DNA from: Gemmatimonadales bacterium
GTDB lineage: Bacteria > Gemmatimonadota > Gemmatimonadetes > Gemmatimonadales > GWC2-71-9
Assembly (NCBI GenBank): GCA_025927545.1
Contig: JAICLE010000010.1
Span: 1-55,759 of the forward strand
Direction of reading: 5' to 3'
DNA: 55,759 nucleotides
The notes under the pieces were generated by a model. That model saw nothing but the letters and a program-made list of their open reading frames with translations. It was not told the origin of the DNA and did no database searches. Both the position numbers and the translations under genes were made by a program. This document shows, piece after piece, positions 42,635 through 54,076 of the stretch. Each line of letters opens with the position of its first letter. The first letter of the stretch is position 1.

Positions 42635-43059
42635 CAGGCGTGCTGCAGCGTCGCGGTGGGATCCACCCAGACCTCGGTGCCGTCGGCGTGGAACTCACGT
42701 TTCCAGATCGGTACGCGGCGCTTGACCTCCTCGATCACGTAGCGGCAGGCGGCGAACGCCGCCTCGCGATGCGCCGACGCGGCGGCCGCCGCGACCGCCA
42801 CGTCACCCACGGCAAGCGACCCGACCCGGTGGCGGAGCGCCACCGACACCTGCCAGCGCCCTTCGGCTTCCGCCACGATGCGGGCGCACTCCGCCTCCGC
42901 CATGGGCGCGTAGGCCGAGTACTCCAGCCGTAGCACCGCGCGCCCGCCGTGGTGGTTGCGCACGAGTCCCAGAAACGAGGCGACGCCGCCCCGCTCGGGC
43001 GCCTGTACCGCGGCGATCAGCGGCGCCAGTTCGATCGGCTCGGCGGTGACGAAGCCCAC
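42634..43059 (-). CDS. moaE: Molybdopterin synthase catalytic subunit
   Basis: MoaE transfers sulfur from MoaD to precursor Z. A GTG start (VGFVTAEPIELAPLI) gives 141 residues and matches the family; the open frame upstream is read-through of moaD. Features are GGVASFLGLVRNH, LEYSAYAPMAEAE, HRVGSLAVGDVAV and the lysine-containing C-terminal IEEVKRRVPIWKREF. One base separates it from the moaD stop. Confidence 0.93.
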   Translation of the reverse strand: MGFVTAEPIELAPLIAAVQAPERGGVASFLGLVRNHHGGRAVLRLEYSAYAPMAEAECARIVAEAEGRWQVSVALRHRVGSLAVGDVAVAAAAASAHREAAFAACRYVIEEVKRRVPIWKREFHADGTEVWVDPTATLQHA

Positions 43060-43060
43060 G

Positions 43061-43327
43061 TCAGCCGCCCGCCAGCGGCGGAAGGATGGCGATCTCGTCG
43101 CCTGCGGCGACTGGCTCGTCGGCCGCGGCATGAGCCAGGTTGCGTGCGCACAGGGGTTTGGCCGGAAGTTGCTCGCCGCCGGGCAATGCCCGGAGGTGTT
43201 CGACGACCGTGGCCAACGTGGCCGGTGACGGAAGCGTCAAACTGACGGACTCGGCACCCAGCGCGTCGGCGTAGCTGGCGAAGAGAAGGACGCGAACCGT
43301 GAGGCTCGGTGTGATCGAGGCAGGCAT
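43061..43327 (-). CDS. moaD: Molybdopterin synthase sulfur-carrier subunit
   Basis: A ubiquitin-fold protein of 88 residues ending in LPPLAGG, whose terminal glycine is thiocarboxylated. LFASYADALGAE and ALPGGEQLPAKPL are family-like. moaC, moaB and moeA are not in the window. Its upstream 68-base gap to the HU gene shows no promoter or riboswitch I can support. Confidence 0.9.
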   Translation of the reverse strand: MPASITPSLTVRVLLFASYADALGAESVSLTLPSPATLATVVEHLRALPGGEQLPAKPLCARNLAHAAADEPVAAGDEIAILPPLAGG

Positions 43328-43395
43328 GAATTAAACCTACTCCCAGACAGGCCCGCCCCGCGACCACGGCGCGAGACGGGTTGCGGCGACGAGGG

Positions 43396-43725
43396 CTACA
43401 AACCCGGGACCGGCTCCGCCTCGGGTTGTCCCTCATCGGCCACCAGCGCCCTCAACTCCTTGCTGGGCTTGAACACCGGGACCGGACGCGCCGCCACTTC
43501 GACCGGCTCGCCCGTGCGCGGATTGCGCGCCATGCGCGTCTTGCGACGGCGGATCTTGAAGGTCCCGAACCCGCGAACCTCGATGTTGTGCTGCTGCTTG
43601 AGCGCGTCCTTGACCGCCTCGAGGAAGGCGTCGACGACCCGGGCGCAGTCCTTCTTGGAGATCATCGGGCCCGCGGTCTTGGCGATCGTTTCGGTTACCT
43701 GTTCGACGAGATCAGCCTTGGTCAT
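43396..43725 (-). CDS. HU-family DNA-binding protein
   Basis: A histone-like protein of 109 residues that bends DNA. The signature GFGTFKIRRRKTRMARNPRTGE lies at about 53-74, and the N-terminal helices MTKADLVEQVTETIAKTAG are typical. It has a C-terminal acidic/proline tail (DEGQPEAEPVPGL) beyond the usual 90-95 residues. A near-consensus promoter lies 53 bases upstream, overlapping the end of carA. Confidence 0.93.
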   Translation of the reverse strand: MTKADLVEQVTETIAKTAGPMISKKDCARVVDAFLEAVKDALKQQHNIEVRGFGTFKIRRRKTRMARNPRTGEPVEVAARPVPVFKPSKELRALVADEGQPEAEPVPGL

Positions 43726-43777
43726 GCGTCCCCCAGACGGGTTACAGGCAGCGGAGCTGAGAGCCTCCCTTGCGCCG

Positions 43778-43806
43778 ATACTATGAGCTTAAGTGTTGCC
43801 TGTCAA
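43778..43806 (-). promoter_or_regulatory. Sigma-70-type promoter of the HU gene, overlapping the carA 3' end
   Basis: On the minus strand a perfect -35 box TTGACA (43806-43801) is followed by 17 bases and TAGTAT (43783-43778, four of six to the -10 consensus). The -35 box lies within the last codons of carA. The expected start point is about 45 bases upstream of the HU ATG. Confidence 0.65.
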
Positions 43807-44922
43807 GGGGTTGCCTGTCCGGGCGGCGTTCGCGCGCCGGATCGAGGCCATGAATTCGGCGAAGTGGGGGAAGGCGTCATGCGGCCCCGGCGAGGCCTCG
43901 GGGTGGTACTGCACGGCGAACAGCGGCAGCTCGCGATGCCGCACGCCTTCGATGGTCCCGTCATTGAGATTCAGGTGCGTCACCTCGAGCGCGGGCGCGC
44001 CCGGCACGCCGTCGGCGTTGCCAACCACGGCAAACCCATGGTTTTGCGTCGTGATCAGCACTTGGCCGGATCGCAGGTCGCGCACCGGATGGTTCCCCCC
44101 GCGGTGGCCGTAGGGCAGCTTGGCCGTAGAGCCGCCGAACGCGAGGCCGACGAACTGATGGCCGAGACAGATGCCGAATGTCGGCAGCCCGGAGCCCGCC
44201 AGGTCGCGCAGGGTGGCGAGCGCGAACGCCACGGCGGCGGGATCGCCCGGACCATTCGAAAGGAAGAGCCCATCGGGATTTAGCGCGCGAACCGCGGCGG
44301 CTGGGGTCCCCGCGGGCACTACCGTCACCCGACAGCCGGCGCTCACCAGCATGCGGACGATGTTGCGCTTCATGCCGTAATCGTACGCCACGACGTGCGG
44401 GCCCGTCTGGCCCTCACTCCAGGGCTCGCGCACCGTGGCGCGCGAGGCAAGGTCGAGCCCTTCCATCGACGGTGAGGCCAGCAGTTGGGCCGAGAGCTCG
44501 CGGCTGGGCTGCCGGCCTTCGGCCACGACACCGCGCATGGCCCCACGCTCGCGCAGGTGCCGGGTCAGTCGGCGGGTGTCGATCTCCTCGAGCACCGGCA
44601 CGCCCGCCTCTGCCAGCCAGTCGCCCAGGCTCCGCGTCGACCGCCAGTTGGAGGGATGCCGGCTCAGCTCGCGGACGACGACGCCCGTCACCTGCGGCCG
44701 CGCGGACTCCATGTCCTGCGCGTTCACGCCGTAGTTCCCGATCATCGGAGCAGTCATCACCACGATCTGCCCCAGGTAGCTCGGGTCGGTGAACGTCTCC
44801 TGGTAGCCGGTGAGATTGGTGGTGAAGACGACCTCGCCGAACGACGGGTCGATCGGGCGGGCGGTGGTGCCGGGAAACCAGGCGCCATCCTCCAGCAATA
44901 CGAAAGCGGGGCGATCGGTCAT
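43789..44922 (-). CDS. carA: Carbamoyl-phosphate synthase small subunit
   Basis: The glutaminase subunit that supplies ammonia for carbamoyl phosphate, used for pyrimidines and arginine. The 377-residue protein has the class I amidotransferase triad: Cys252 in FGICLGHQ, with His340 and Glu342 in [13 protein letters not shown]. The N-terminal domain has [19 protein letters not shown]. The last residues TGNPLTGNT come from a short direct repeat of GACAGGCAAC. carB is not adjacent. Confidence 0.95.
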   Translation of the reverse strand: MTDRPAFVLLEDGAWFPGTTARPIDPSFGEVVFTTNLTGYQETFTDPSYLGQIVVMTAPMIGNYGVNAQDMESARPQVTGVVVRELSRHPSNWRSTRSLGDWLAEAGVPVLEEIDTRRLTRHLRERGAMRGVVAEGRQPSRELSAQLLASPSMEGLDLASRATVREPWSEGQTGPHVVAYDYGMKRNIVRMLVSAGCRVTVVPAGTPAAAVRALNPDGLFLSNGPGDPAAVAFALATLRDLAGSGLPTFGICLGHQFVGLAFGGSTAKLPYGHRGGNHPVRDLRSGQVLITTQNHGFAVVGNADGVPGAPALEVTHLNLNDGTIEGVRHRELPLFAVQYHPEASPGPHDAFPHFAEFMASIRRANAARTGNPLTGNT

Positions 44923-44947
44923 CCGGTCACCCCGCGTTCGGCTGCCT

Positions 44948-45400
44948 TCACTTCTTCGGCTGGGCGGGGGCGGGAGCTCCCCGAGTGGGCGCCGGCGTGG
45001 TGGCCCCGGCGGGCGCTTTGGCGGCGGGCGCTTTGGCGGCGGGCGAATTCGCGCCGGCGGGTGCCTCTGCGGCCGGCGGGAGCGGCGTACCCCCGAGCGG
45101 CAGCGGCGCGTTCGTGGCCGGCTCGGGCGTCGTGGCGCGGAGGCGCTGCTGCAGCGAGCTCGGGTTGCCGCCGTGCGGCACGAGCGAGAGCGCGAGGGCC
45201 AGCACGAGGAAGATCCCGCCGCACCACCACGTGGCCTTGGTCAGCAGGGTCACCGCCTGCCGGCCGCCGAGCACCGTGTCGGTGGTGCCGCCCCCGCCGC
45301 CGAGCGACGCGAGTCCCCCGCCTTGGCCGGACTGGAGCAGCACGACGACCGAGAGCAGCAGCGCGTCGAGAATGAGCAGCGTGAGCAGAAACGCAAACAT
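44948..45400 (-). CDS. secG: SecG protein-export membrane subunit with Ala/Pro-rich tail
   Basis: A two-helix subunit of the SecYEG translocon. The start [25 protein letters not shown] was chosen for its AGGAGG site and for giving a proper first helix. The core ends near residue 80 ([17 protein letters not shown]). The remaining 65 or so residues are an Ala/Pro/Lys-rich extension with repeated AAKAP, encoded by a 15-base tandem repeat near 45009-45050. The function of the tail is unknown. Confidence 0.88.
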   Translation of the reverse strand: MFAFLLTLLILDALLLSVVVLLQSGQGGGLASLGGGGGTTDTVLGGRQAVTLLTKATWWCGGIFLVLALALSLVPHGGNPSSLQQRLRATTPEPATNAPLPLGGTPLPPAAEAPAGANSPAAKAPAAKAPAGATTPAPTRGAPAPAQPKK

Positions 45401-45454
45401 GTTGTCCCCTCCTGGGCAGCCGGGAAGTCTAGCCTGCGGCGCAGGTTGGGTCAA

Positions 45455-45832
45455 CTACACCCGTTGCGCCGCGCGGGCGGAGAGGACCTTGCCGATGAGG
45501 CCACCGACCGCGCCCGTGAAGGCCGATCCGGCGGTGCCGAAGCCGAGCACCGTCGCCGGCACGTCGCCGAGGAGGTGCGACACCAGGATCCCCACGAAGG
45601 CGCAGATGCCACCGGCCACGGCCCCCTTGCCCGCCGCCGACCCGAGGGACGCCGGGCGGCTGGCCAGCGCGGCCAGTACGCCCACGAGGCCCGAGATCCC
45701 CATGCCGCCCGCCGCGAACATCTCCTTGACGGCGGGGGAGTAGTGGCCGACGACAACCATGAGCAGTTGAAGTCCCGTCCCGATGAGGGTCGGCCCGAGA
45801 ATGGACCGCTCCGCGTCTCGACTGACATCCAT
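45455..45832 (-). CDS. Small membrane protein of unknown function
   Basis: A 125-residue protein with three or four predicted helices (about 14-30, 43-60, 70-90 and 95-115), rich in Gly and Ala. No family recognised. It lies between secG and the PP2C phosphatase on the same strand, 19 bases after the latter's stop, so it is probably co-transcribed with the phosphatase. Confidence 0.6.
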   Translation of the reverse strand: MDVSRDAERSILGPTLIGTGLQLLMVVVGHYSPAVKEMFAAGGMGISGLVGVLAALASRPASLGSAAGKGAVAGGICAFVGILVSHLLGDVPATVLGFGTAGSAFTGAVGGLIGKVLSARAAQRV

Positions 45833-45851
45833 GGAGCACCTCCGTCAAGGT

Positions 45852-46745
45852 TTACTCGGCCGCCTCCGCGTGCTTCCGCACGGTCCGCCCCACCAGGATC
45901 GTGATGTTGTCCGTCCCGCCGCCGTCCAAGGCGTCCTGGAGCAGCGACTCGCACACCTGCCGCGCCGAGGTCATCGTCCGCAACTGCTCCCCGATGCGCT
46001 CGTCCGAGACGTGCCGGGTCAGCCCGTCGGTGCAGAGCATCCCGACATTGCCCCACTCCTGGTCCAGCCGGGTGACGATCGGCTCGGTCTGCCGCCCGCC
46101 GATGGCGCTCGAGAGGGTGTTCGCCCATCGTGTGCGATTGGCCTCCGCTCGTGCGAGCACACCGGCGTCCACCAGCTCCTGCGCCATCGTCTGGTCGCGG
46201 GAGATCTGGGTGAGCTCGCCGTCGCGAAGGAGATAGCAGCGGCTGTCGCCCACCTGCAGCAGGTACGCGCGTGGCCACACGCCGAGCCAGAGCGTGAGCG
46301 TCGTCGCCAGACCGGCGAGCTCCGGCTGCTCCTGGCCCAGCGCGGAGACGTCCGCGTGGCACTGCATCGCCGCCTCCTGCAGCGCGTCCAGAAAGGCGGA
46401 GTCGCTCTGGCCGGCTGACGCGTAGTAGCACTGCATGCCGTGCGCGACGTAGCGTGACACCACCTCCACCGCCAGGCGGCTTGCGGTCTCGCCGGCGGCG
46501 CTCCCGCCTACGCCATCCGCCACCACGGCCAGGAAGGCGAGCCGCTCCGCGAGAGTCGGGAGCGTCGCGAGGTCCGGCAGGCTGGTGAGGTGGATCTCCA
46601 TCTGCTTCCGGAGCGAGCTGATGAGGAAATGGTCCTGATTGGTCTTCCGCACCCTGCCCGGATGGGTGAGACCGTAGACGTCGAGCTCGTCGTCGGCGGG
46701 CTTCTCCACGGGCCGGGTCGCGATACTGGCGGAGGGCTGAGTCAT
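45852..46745 (-). CDS. PP2C-family Ser/Thr protein phosphatase
   Basis: A metal-dependent phosphatase of 297 residues that reverses Ser/Thr kinase signalling. Metal-binding aspartates are in RKTNQDHF (Asp38) and VVADGVGGSAAGE (Asp77). MLCTDGLTRHV and GGGTDNITILVGR complete the site. The start at 46745 has a GAGGTG site, whereas the upstream ATG at 46790 lacks one. It may act on targets of kinases such as the one at 50-52.6 kb; this is inference. Confidence 0.9.
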   Translation of the reverse strand: MTQPSASIATRPVEKPADDELDVYGLTHPGRVRKTNQDHFLISSLRKQMEIHLTSLPDLATLPTLAERLAFLAVVADGVGGSAAGETASRLAVEVVSRYVAHGMQCYYASAGQSDSAFLDALQEAAMQCHADVSALGQEQPELAGLATTLTLWLGVWPRAYLLQVGDSRCYLLRDGELTQISRDQTMAQELVDAGVLARAEANRTRWANTLSSAIGGRQTEPIVTRLDQEWGNVGMLCTDGLTRHVSDERIGEQLRTMTSARQVCESLLQDALDGGGTDNITILVGRTVRKHAEAAE

Positions 46746-46902
46746 GCGCACCTCGCATGGTTGGCGGCGTCGGGGGTATCCGCTTGCCAAGATGCGTTAC
46801 CGCCCCGGTGTCCGCCAGCACCCGGTCGTCCGGTGCGGTTGTCCGCGCTCGCGGCCGCCGTCATGTTTCGAGCGTCCGGGTCTCTCCTCACGCGGAGCGT
46901 GC

Positions 46903-48377
46903 ATGTCACATCGTCTTCCGGTCCTCCTGCTGGCGGCCCTCGCCGCCGCGACTCGCCTCCCCGCGCAGATCGCCCCCGGCGACTATGCCGCCCGGCGGGA
47001 CACGGTCGCGGCCCACCTCCATGACGGGGTCGTGCTCGCGTTCGGCGCGCCGGCACCCGCCACGGACGAGGCCGATTTCCACCAGCTTCCATCGTTCGCC
47101 TACCTCACCGGCTACACCCGGATGGATGCCGCGTTCGTGATGGTGGTCCGTGAAGGGCGGCCGGTATTCCAGATGTTGTACGAGCCGCCCACGGACCCTC
47201 GCCTCGCGCTGTACAACGGCTTCCGGCCGGACTCGGCGGACCTGGCCCGACGCACGGGGCTGGGGCTGGCGCAACTCGCGGGGCTGCGCCCGATGCTGGA
47301 CTCCACGCTTCGAAGCGGCACGCTGCACGTGGTCACCGACGTGCACTCCCGTGACGCCTTCGAGGAGGACTCCCTCACCCGCGGGCGGCGCTTCGTGGAG
47401 GACTTCTGGTCGGCCCACCCGCGGGTGACGGTGCGCAGCGCCGATCTCCTGCTCGACTCGCTCCGGGTGCGAAAGAGCCCGGCCGAGGTGGCGCTGCTCC
47501 GGAAGGCGGTGGCGATCAGCGTCGACGGGGAGCGCGCGGCCATGCGCGCCGTGCGTGCCGGCGTGAACGAGGGCGAGATCGCGGCGCTCACCGACTACAC
47601 CTTCCGGATGGCCGGCGCGTCCGGGCCGTCCTTCCGCGCCATCATCGGTTCGGGGCCGAACTCGACCAGCTATCACTACCGCGCCAACGACAGGACAATG
47701 CGGGCGGGTGAGGTGGTGGTGATGGACATGGGCGCGCTCTACGCCGGGTACGCGGGCGACGTGACGCGGACGGTCCCCGTGAGCGGCCGGTTCTCCTCCG
47801 GGCAAGCGGCGATCTATCGCGCCGTACGCGCCGCGCAGGCCGCGGCGGAGCGGCTGGCCCGCCCGGGCGCGCCGGTCGCGGCCGGCGATTCGGCCGTCCG
47901 CGCGGTGGAGGCGCGGGAGCTCACGCGGCTCGGGCTCATCGAGTCACCGGAGGCCACCTTCGATCCGCCGTGGGCCGACTCGACGCGCTGCGCCGCCCTG
48001 CCGGCGCCGCTCCCGTGCCGGCAGGTGTTCCTCTATCAGGCGCACGGCCTCGGACACGGGATCGGCCTCGAAGTGCACGATGCCGGCGGCTACTCGTATT
48101 CGCCTACCGGCATCTTCCAGCCCGGCGAGGTGTTCACCATCGAGCCCGGCATCTACGTGAGCACGGCACTGCTCGACATGCTCGCCGATACGCCGAAGAA
48201 CCGCGCGTTCATCGCCCACGTGCGCCCGGCGGTGGAGCGATACAATCACATCGGCGTGCGGATCGAGGACGATTACCTGATCACCGACACAGGCGTGGAG
48301 TGGCTGTCCCGCGCGCCGCGCGAGCTCGAAGAGGTCGAGGCGGCGACGCGCGCGGCGCCTCCGCGATCCGCGGCCCG

Positions 48378-48381
<4 letters not shown>
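46903..48381 (+). CDS. Secreted M24-family aminopeptidase (Xaa-Pro type)
   Basis: A 492-residue pita-bread metallopeptidase that removes residues before proline. The start at [22 protein letters not shown] gives a signal peptide and has a GGAG site. Metal ligands are D275 and D286 ([15 protein letters not shown]), H385 ([15 protein letters not shown]), E414 (FTIEPGIYV) and E455 (VRIEDDY), complete for the family. An insert with two Cys ([13 protein letters not shown]) precedes H385. Export suggests peptide scavenging together with the M1-like enzymes. It diverges from the PP2C gene across a 157-base gap in which no promoter was clear. Confidence 0.9.
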
Positions 48382-50003
<1,622 letters not shown>

Positions 50004-50017
50004 GGTGCCACGGCGGG

Positions 50018-52654
50018 CTATCTCACCGACTTGCCATCGACTTCCTGGAGCCAGTGCAACACGAAGTTGATCCGCCTGGGGCCGCCGCCGAAGACGGGCC
50101 GGGTCAGCAGAAAGCGCCGCCCGTCACTCGTGACGTCCTCCACATGGTCCGGCGTCCGGAGCGCCAGCGCCCCCGCTCCCGCCTTGCCCGAGCTCGGATC
50201 GAACGGCAGGCGCATCACGCTGTCTCCGCTCACGTAGAGCAGCTCTCTCCCCCGCTTCGTCCATCTGATCCACGCGCGGTCGACCGGGCTGATGGTGATG
50301 CCGCCCTCGGTCAACTGCCGCGATCCGTGGCCGGCCGAATCGAACGGAGCGACGCGCAGCTGCCAGCGACCCGACTCGTTGGAGGCGTACGCGAGCCAGC
50401 GGCCGTCGGGCGAGAGTGTCGGACTCTCCTGATCCACCGGGCGCGGGAGCAGCTCGTGGGGCGCGGCGCCGGCCGCGAGCGGGAGCAGGAGGATGCGCTC
50501 GTGGAGGCTGTCCTCCATCGCGACGAGCTCGCGCCCGTCAGGCGTGATCGCGCCGGGATACTTGTCGAACCGCGACGTGGCGACGAGCACCGCGCTGTCG
50601 CCGGCATCCGCCGCGCGGGCGTAGACGTCGAGCACGCCGTGCTCCTGCTGGTAGTAGAGCCGCCGTCCGTCCGGGCTCCAGATCGGGACCCGCTCGACGC
50701 CGGGGCCGCTGGTGATCCGCGTCCGGATGCCGGTCGCCAGGTCGGCCACCCAGACGTCCGGTGTCGGCGCGGTCAGGGTGAAGGCGACCCTCCGCTCATC
50801 GGGCGACAGGCGGACGTCGGCGTAGGCGCCCGGCTCGGCGAGCGCGGGGCTTTCATGACCCGCACCGTCCAGCCAGATCAGCCGCTTGGGCGTGGAGTAC
50901 TCCGAGTCGGCGGCCCAGGCCAGCGTCCCGTCGCTGGAGACGGCGAACACCGGCGCGGCCGCGAGCCAGCCGATGGCCACGTGCTGGAGCAGCGGGAGAA
51001 TTTCACCCGTGACCTTCAGGTGGCGGACATCGAACGGCACGGACAACATGTTGCCGCCGCGGAAGAATACCAGGCGGCCATCCGCGAGATAGCGGCCGTA
51101 TATCCCGCCATCGACCAGCGTCTTCCGCTCCCCGGTCTGCAGGTTCAGCACCCGGATTCGGGAATGCTCCGCCGTGGTGCCGTAGGCCGTGTACAGCACC
51201 GCTTGGCTGCCGGGAAGCATCTCCGGCCACCAGTGACCCAACTCGCCCCCGGCGGTGTCCGGCGTCGTGAGCGATTGGGGCGCACCACCTTCCGCGGCAA
51301 TCCGCCACAGCCCTTCGTTGTATTTGCGATTGAAGATGATCGTGTGATCGTCGGCCCAGGCGACACCGAGTCCCGACGAGGGCGTGAGCGGAATCGGCGT
51401 GCCGCTCCCGACCCCGACCTTCACCAGGTTGGAGCCCTGAACGAACGCGAGCCAGCGACCGTCCGGGGAGAAGGCAGGCGGCCGGGCATCGCCCGCGCCC
51501 GGAATGGGTGCGGGCCGACCCGAGGCGAGCCGAAGCAGATACAGGTGGTTGTCGCCGTTCACGTCGGCGCTGATCGCCAGGGCCTTGCCGTCCGGCGAAA
51601 ATGTCAGGGCCGGAGCGATCGGACTGAGCTGAGCCGGGGCCGGCAGATCGACTCCGAAGCGAATCACGGCCGGGCTCGACTCCCGGGGCGCCTGGTGTCG
51701 GAACGCCACTGCACCCGCGACCAGGAGCGCCAGAACTCCGGCGATCCATCCGACTGCTGGCAGCCCCACTGCGCTCGCGACCCGACCGCCGGCCGCCACC
51801 GAGGTCCGGGTGCCAGCCGGATGCTCCGACACGAGCGCTCGGCCGAAGTCGGCGGCGCTGGCGAACCGGTCTGCCGGCAGCTTCTGGAGCGCGACGAGCA
51901 CCGCGGCTTCGACGGACTCGGGCACGGTGGGGCGGCGGGCGTGGATGGACGGCGGCGGGTCGGTCATGGCTCTGACCACCACGGCTTGCGCCGTCGGCCC
52001 GGTGAACGGCGGCTCGCCCGTCAGCATCTCGTACACGACCGCCCCCAGCGCGTACACGTCCGACCGCGGAGTGATGTCGCGGTCTCCCGTCGCCTGCTCG
52101 GGGCTCATGTACTGCGGCGTGCCCAGGCTCAGGCCGGTTTCCGTCAAGCGGCTGTCGCCGGCGCGTGCAACGGCGAGCGCGATCCCGAAGTCCGCCACCA
52201 AGGCGTGGCCGTCGTGCAGGAGGATGTTGTCGGGCTTGATGTCCCGGTGGATTACACCGTGACGATGGGCATAGTCGAGCGCCGAGGCGACTTCGGTCGC
52301 GATGCCGAGCGCATCCGGAATCGGGAGCTGCGTCTCGCGGTGCAGTCGTGCGCGGAGCGACTCGCCCTCGACGAACGGCATCACGTAATAGAGGAACCCG
52401 CCGGCCTCGCCCGAGTCGTGCAGCGGCAGGATGTGAGGATGCTGCAGATTGGCGGTGAGTTTGATCTCGCTCAGGAAGCGTTCGGCGCCCAGCATGGCCG
52501 CGAGCTCCGGACGCAGCACCTTGATCGCCACGCGCCGGTCGTGCCGAAGGTCGGTCGCGAGGTAGACCGTGGCCATCCCGCCTTGCCCGAGCTCTCGCTC
52601 GAGGCGGTAGCGGGCAGCCAGGGCCCGCACCAGGCGTTCAAGCGCGGTGGTCAC
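50018..52654 (-). CDS. Membrane Ser/Thr protein kinase with TolB/WD40-type propeller
   Basis: An 878-residue transmembrane kinase. The kinase domain spans about residues 16-272: GQGGMATVY at 23-31, Lys45 in VAIK, HRDIKPDN at 136-143, DFG at 155-157. One helix lies at about 296-318. The extracytoplasmic part is a beta-propeller with repeated FSPDGKALAI, FSPDGRWLAF, WSPDGRRLYY and LSPDGRWLAY motifs. A GTG start (VTTALERLVRAL) was chosen as it begins just before the kinase domain, 25 bases after the MFS stop; longer frames overlap the MFS gene. The propeller may sense an external ligand. Such kinases are abundant in Gemmatimonadota and Acidobacteriota. Confidence 0.9.
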   Translation of the reverse strand: MTTALERLVRALAARYRLERELGQGGMATVYLATDLRHDRRVAIKVLRPELAAMLGAERFLSEIKLTANLQHPHILPLHDSGEAGGFLYYVMPFVEGESLRARLHRETQLPIPDALGIATEVASALDYAHRHGVIHRDIKPDNILLHDGHALVADFGIALAVARAGDSRLTETGLSLGTPQYMSPEQATGDRDITPRSDVYALGAVVYEMLTGEPPFTGPTAQAVVVRAMTDPPPSIHARRPTVPESVEAAVLVALQKLPADRFASAADFGRALVSEHPAGTRTSVAAGGRVASAVGLPAVGWIAGVLALLVAGAVAFRHQAPRESSPAVIRFGVDLPAPAQLSPIAPALTFSPDGKALAISADVNGDNHLYLLRLASGRPAPIPGAGDARPPAFSPDGRWLAFVQGSNLVKVGVGSGTPIPLTPSSGLGVAWADDHTIIFNRKYNEGLWRIAAEGGAPQSLTTPDTAGGELGHWWPEMLPGSQAVLYTAYGTTAEHSRIRVLNLQTGERKTLVDGGIYGRYLADGRLVFFRGGNMLSVPFDVRHLKVTGEILPLLQHVAIGWLAAAPVFAVSSDGTLAWAADSEYSTPKRLIWLDGAGHESPALAEPGAYADVRLSPDERRVAFTLTAPTPDVWVADLATGIRTRITSGPGVERVPIWSPDGRRLYYQQEHGVLDVYARAADAGDSAVLVATSRFDKYPGAITPDGRELVAMEDSLHERILLLPLAAGAAPHELLPRPVDQESPTLSPDGRWLAYASNESGRWQLRVAPFDSAGHGSRQLTEGGITISPVDRAWIRWTKRGRELLYVSGDSVMRLPFDPSSGKAGAGALALRTPDHVEDVTSDGRRFLLTRPVFGGGPRRINFVLHWLQEVDGKSVR

Positions 52655-52679
52655 GAGTGTCCGGGCGTGGGATTCCCAA

Positions 52680-54071
52680 TCATAGGATTGCGCCCATCGC
52701 TCCGCCAGCCGATCCCTCCGGTGATTCGCCGCCAACCATCCGCGAGGCGGCGACCAGCGTGCCCGCGTCCATCCGCCGATCCACCGCCGTGAACAACCAG
52801 ACCGCCGCCGCCGCGAACCCGAACAGCGAGCCGGTGGCCAGCGCCGCCGGCCAGCCAAGCCACTCGACCGTGAGCGGGACCGCGACGGCGCCCATGCCGC
52901 CGACGAGGTTGCCGCCGGTGTTGAGCACGCCGCACGCCGCGGACGCTCGCCGGCCGGACACCGCGATCGTTCCGGCCCAGTAGATCGGATCGGTGAACTG
53001 TTGCGCGCCCAGACAGAGCGACAGCAGGATCACGACGGCAAGCGGGCCGGGCGCCACGGCCGCCCCCGCCAGAAACACACCCGAGAGCGCCATCCCCACG
53101 GCTCCCGGAATCCGGCAGGCCCACCGAGCCCCGAGCCGGCGCCAAAGGCGATCGCACACCCACCCGCCGGACACCGCGCCGAAGGCGCCGGTGATCCAGG
53201 GGGCCGCCGCGTAGACGCCGCCCTCGAGCAGCTTGAGCCCTCGGCTCTCGATGAGGTAGATGAACAGCCAGTTGAAGAAGAAGTAGAAGACGTAGTTGCT
53301 GCAGAAGTACCCGAACGTGAGCCGCAGGACCTGAGGGTCCCGGAGAACGGCGCGCCACGCGCCGGCTTCCGCCGGCTCGGCGTCCGCCGGGGGGCGGCCG
53401 GCATCGATCAGCTCCCGCTCCGCCCGATTTACTCGCGGATGCTGTGCCGGATGATCGCGCCCGTACCACCACCAGATCACCGCGAGCAGCAATGCCAGAG
53501 GCGCCGTCAGCAGGAAGGACTGCCGCCAGCCGTAGCGCTGCGTGAGCGCGGCGATCACCACGCCCGTGGCGGCGCTCCCGAAGGTGAGGCCGGCATTCTG
53601 GAGCGAGTTGGGAAGCGCCCAGCCCGAGAGGGGGAACCAGTTGCAGGTGGTGCCGCCGCCGATGACCGGAAAGAGCGGCGCCTGCGCTGCACCCATCAGG
53701 AACCGGAGCGCGAGCAGCAGGAGCACCACCACGGTGGTCGAGAGCGCCGCCGCCGCGGGCACGAGGCCGACGAGGAGGTTGAGCACGCCCCAGAGCACCG
53801 CCATCCCCGCCAGCGCGCGCCGCGCGCCGATCCGGTCGCCGATCACGCCGCCGGGAAACTGGAAGAGGGCGTAACCCCACGCGAAGCTGCCGAGCACGAC
53901 GCCGAGCTGCACCGGGGTGAGCCCGAGATCGGCGGCCATCGGTGCGCCGGCGATGCTCATGTTGGTGCGCAGCAGATAGGCCACGAAGCTCGCGATGGTG
54001 AGCAGCGCGCAGATGTTCCAGCGGATGGCGGTGGGCCGCTCGACCGTCGGTGCGGCGGGCATCGAGGCCAT
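52680..54071 (-). CDS. MFS transporter, anion:cation symporter (ACS)-like
   Basis: A 463-residue permease with 12 predicted helices. The signature between helices 2 and 3 is FPGGVIGDRIGARRAL, and LRFLMGAAQAPLFPVIGGGTTCNWFPLSG is typical of the ACS/hexuronate-type group, which imports organic anions. The start MASMPAAPTVERPTAIRW lies five bases after the Fpg-like gene stop, so the two are coupled. The substrate is not predictable from sequence alone. Confidence 0.85.
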   Translation of the reverse strand: MASMPAAPTVERPTAIRWNICALLTIASFVAYLLRTNMSIAGAPMAADLGLTPVQLGVVLGSFAWGYALFQFPGGVIGDRIGARRALAGMAVLWGVLNLLVGLVPAAAALSTTVVVLLLLALRFLMGAAQAPLFPVIGGGTTCNWFPLSGWALPNSLQNAGLTFGSAATGVVIAALTQRYGWRQSFLLTAPLALLLAVIWWWYGRDHPAQHPRVNRAERELIDAGRPPADAEPAEAGAWRAVLRDPQVLRLTFGYFCSNYVFYFFFNWLFIYLIESRGLKLLEGGVYAAAPWITGAFGAVSGGWVCDRLWRRLGARWACRIPGAVGMALSGVFLAGAAVAPGPLAVVILLSLCLGAQQFTDPIYWAGTIAVSGRRASAACGVLNTGGNLVGGMGAVAVPLTVEWLGWPAALATGSLFGFAAAAVWLFTAVDRRMDAGTLVAASRMVGGESPEGSAGGAMGAIL

Positions 54072-54076
54072 GGCGA

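Noticed and set aside
43328-43395. A molybdenum-cofactor riboswitch ahead of moaD
   Set aside because: The gap is 68 bases, shorter than the known motif, and no matching stem pattern was found.
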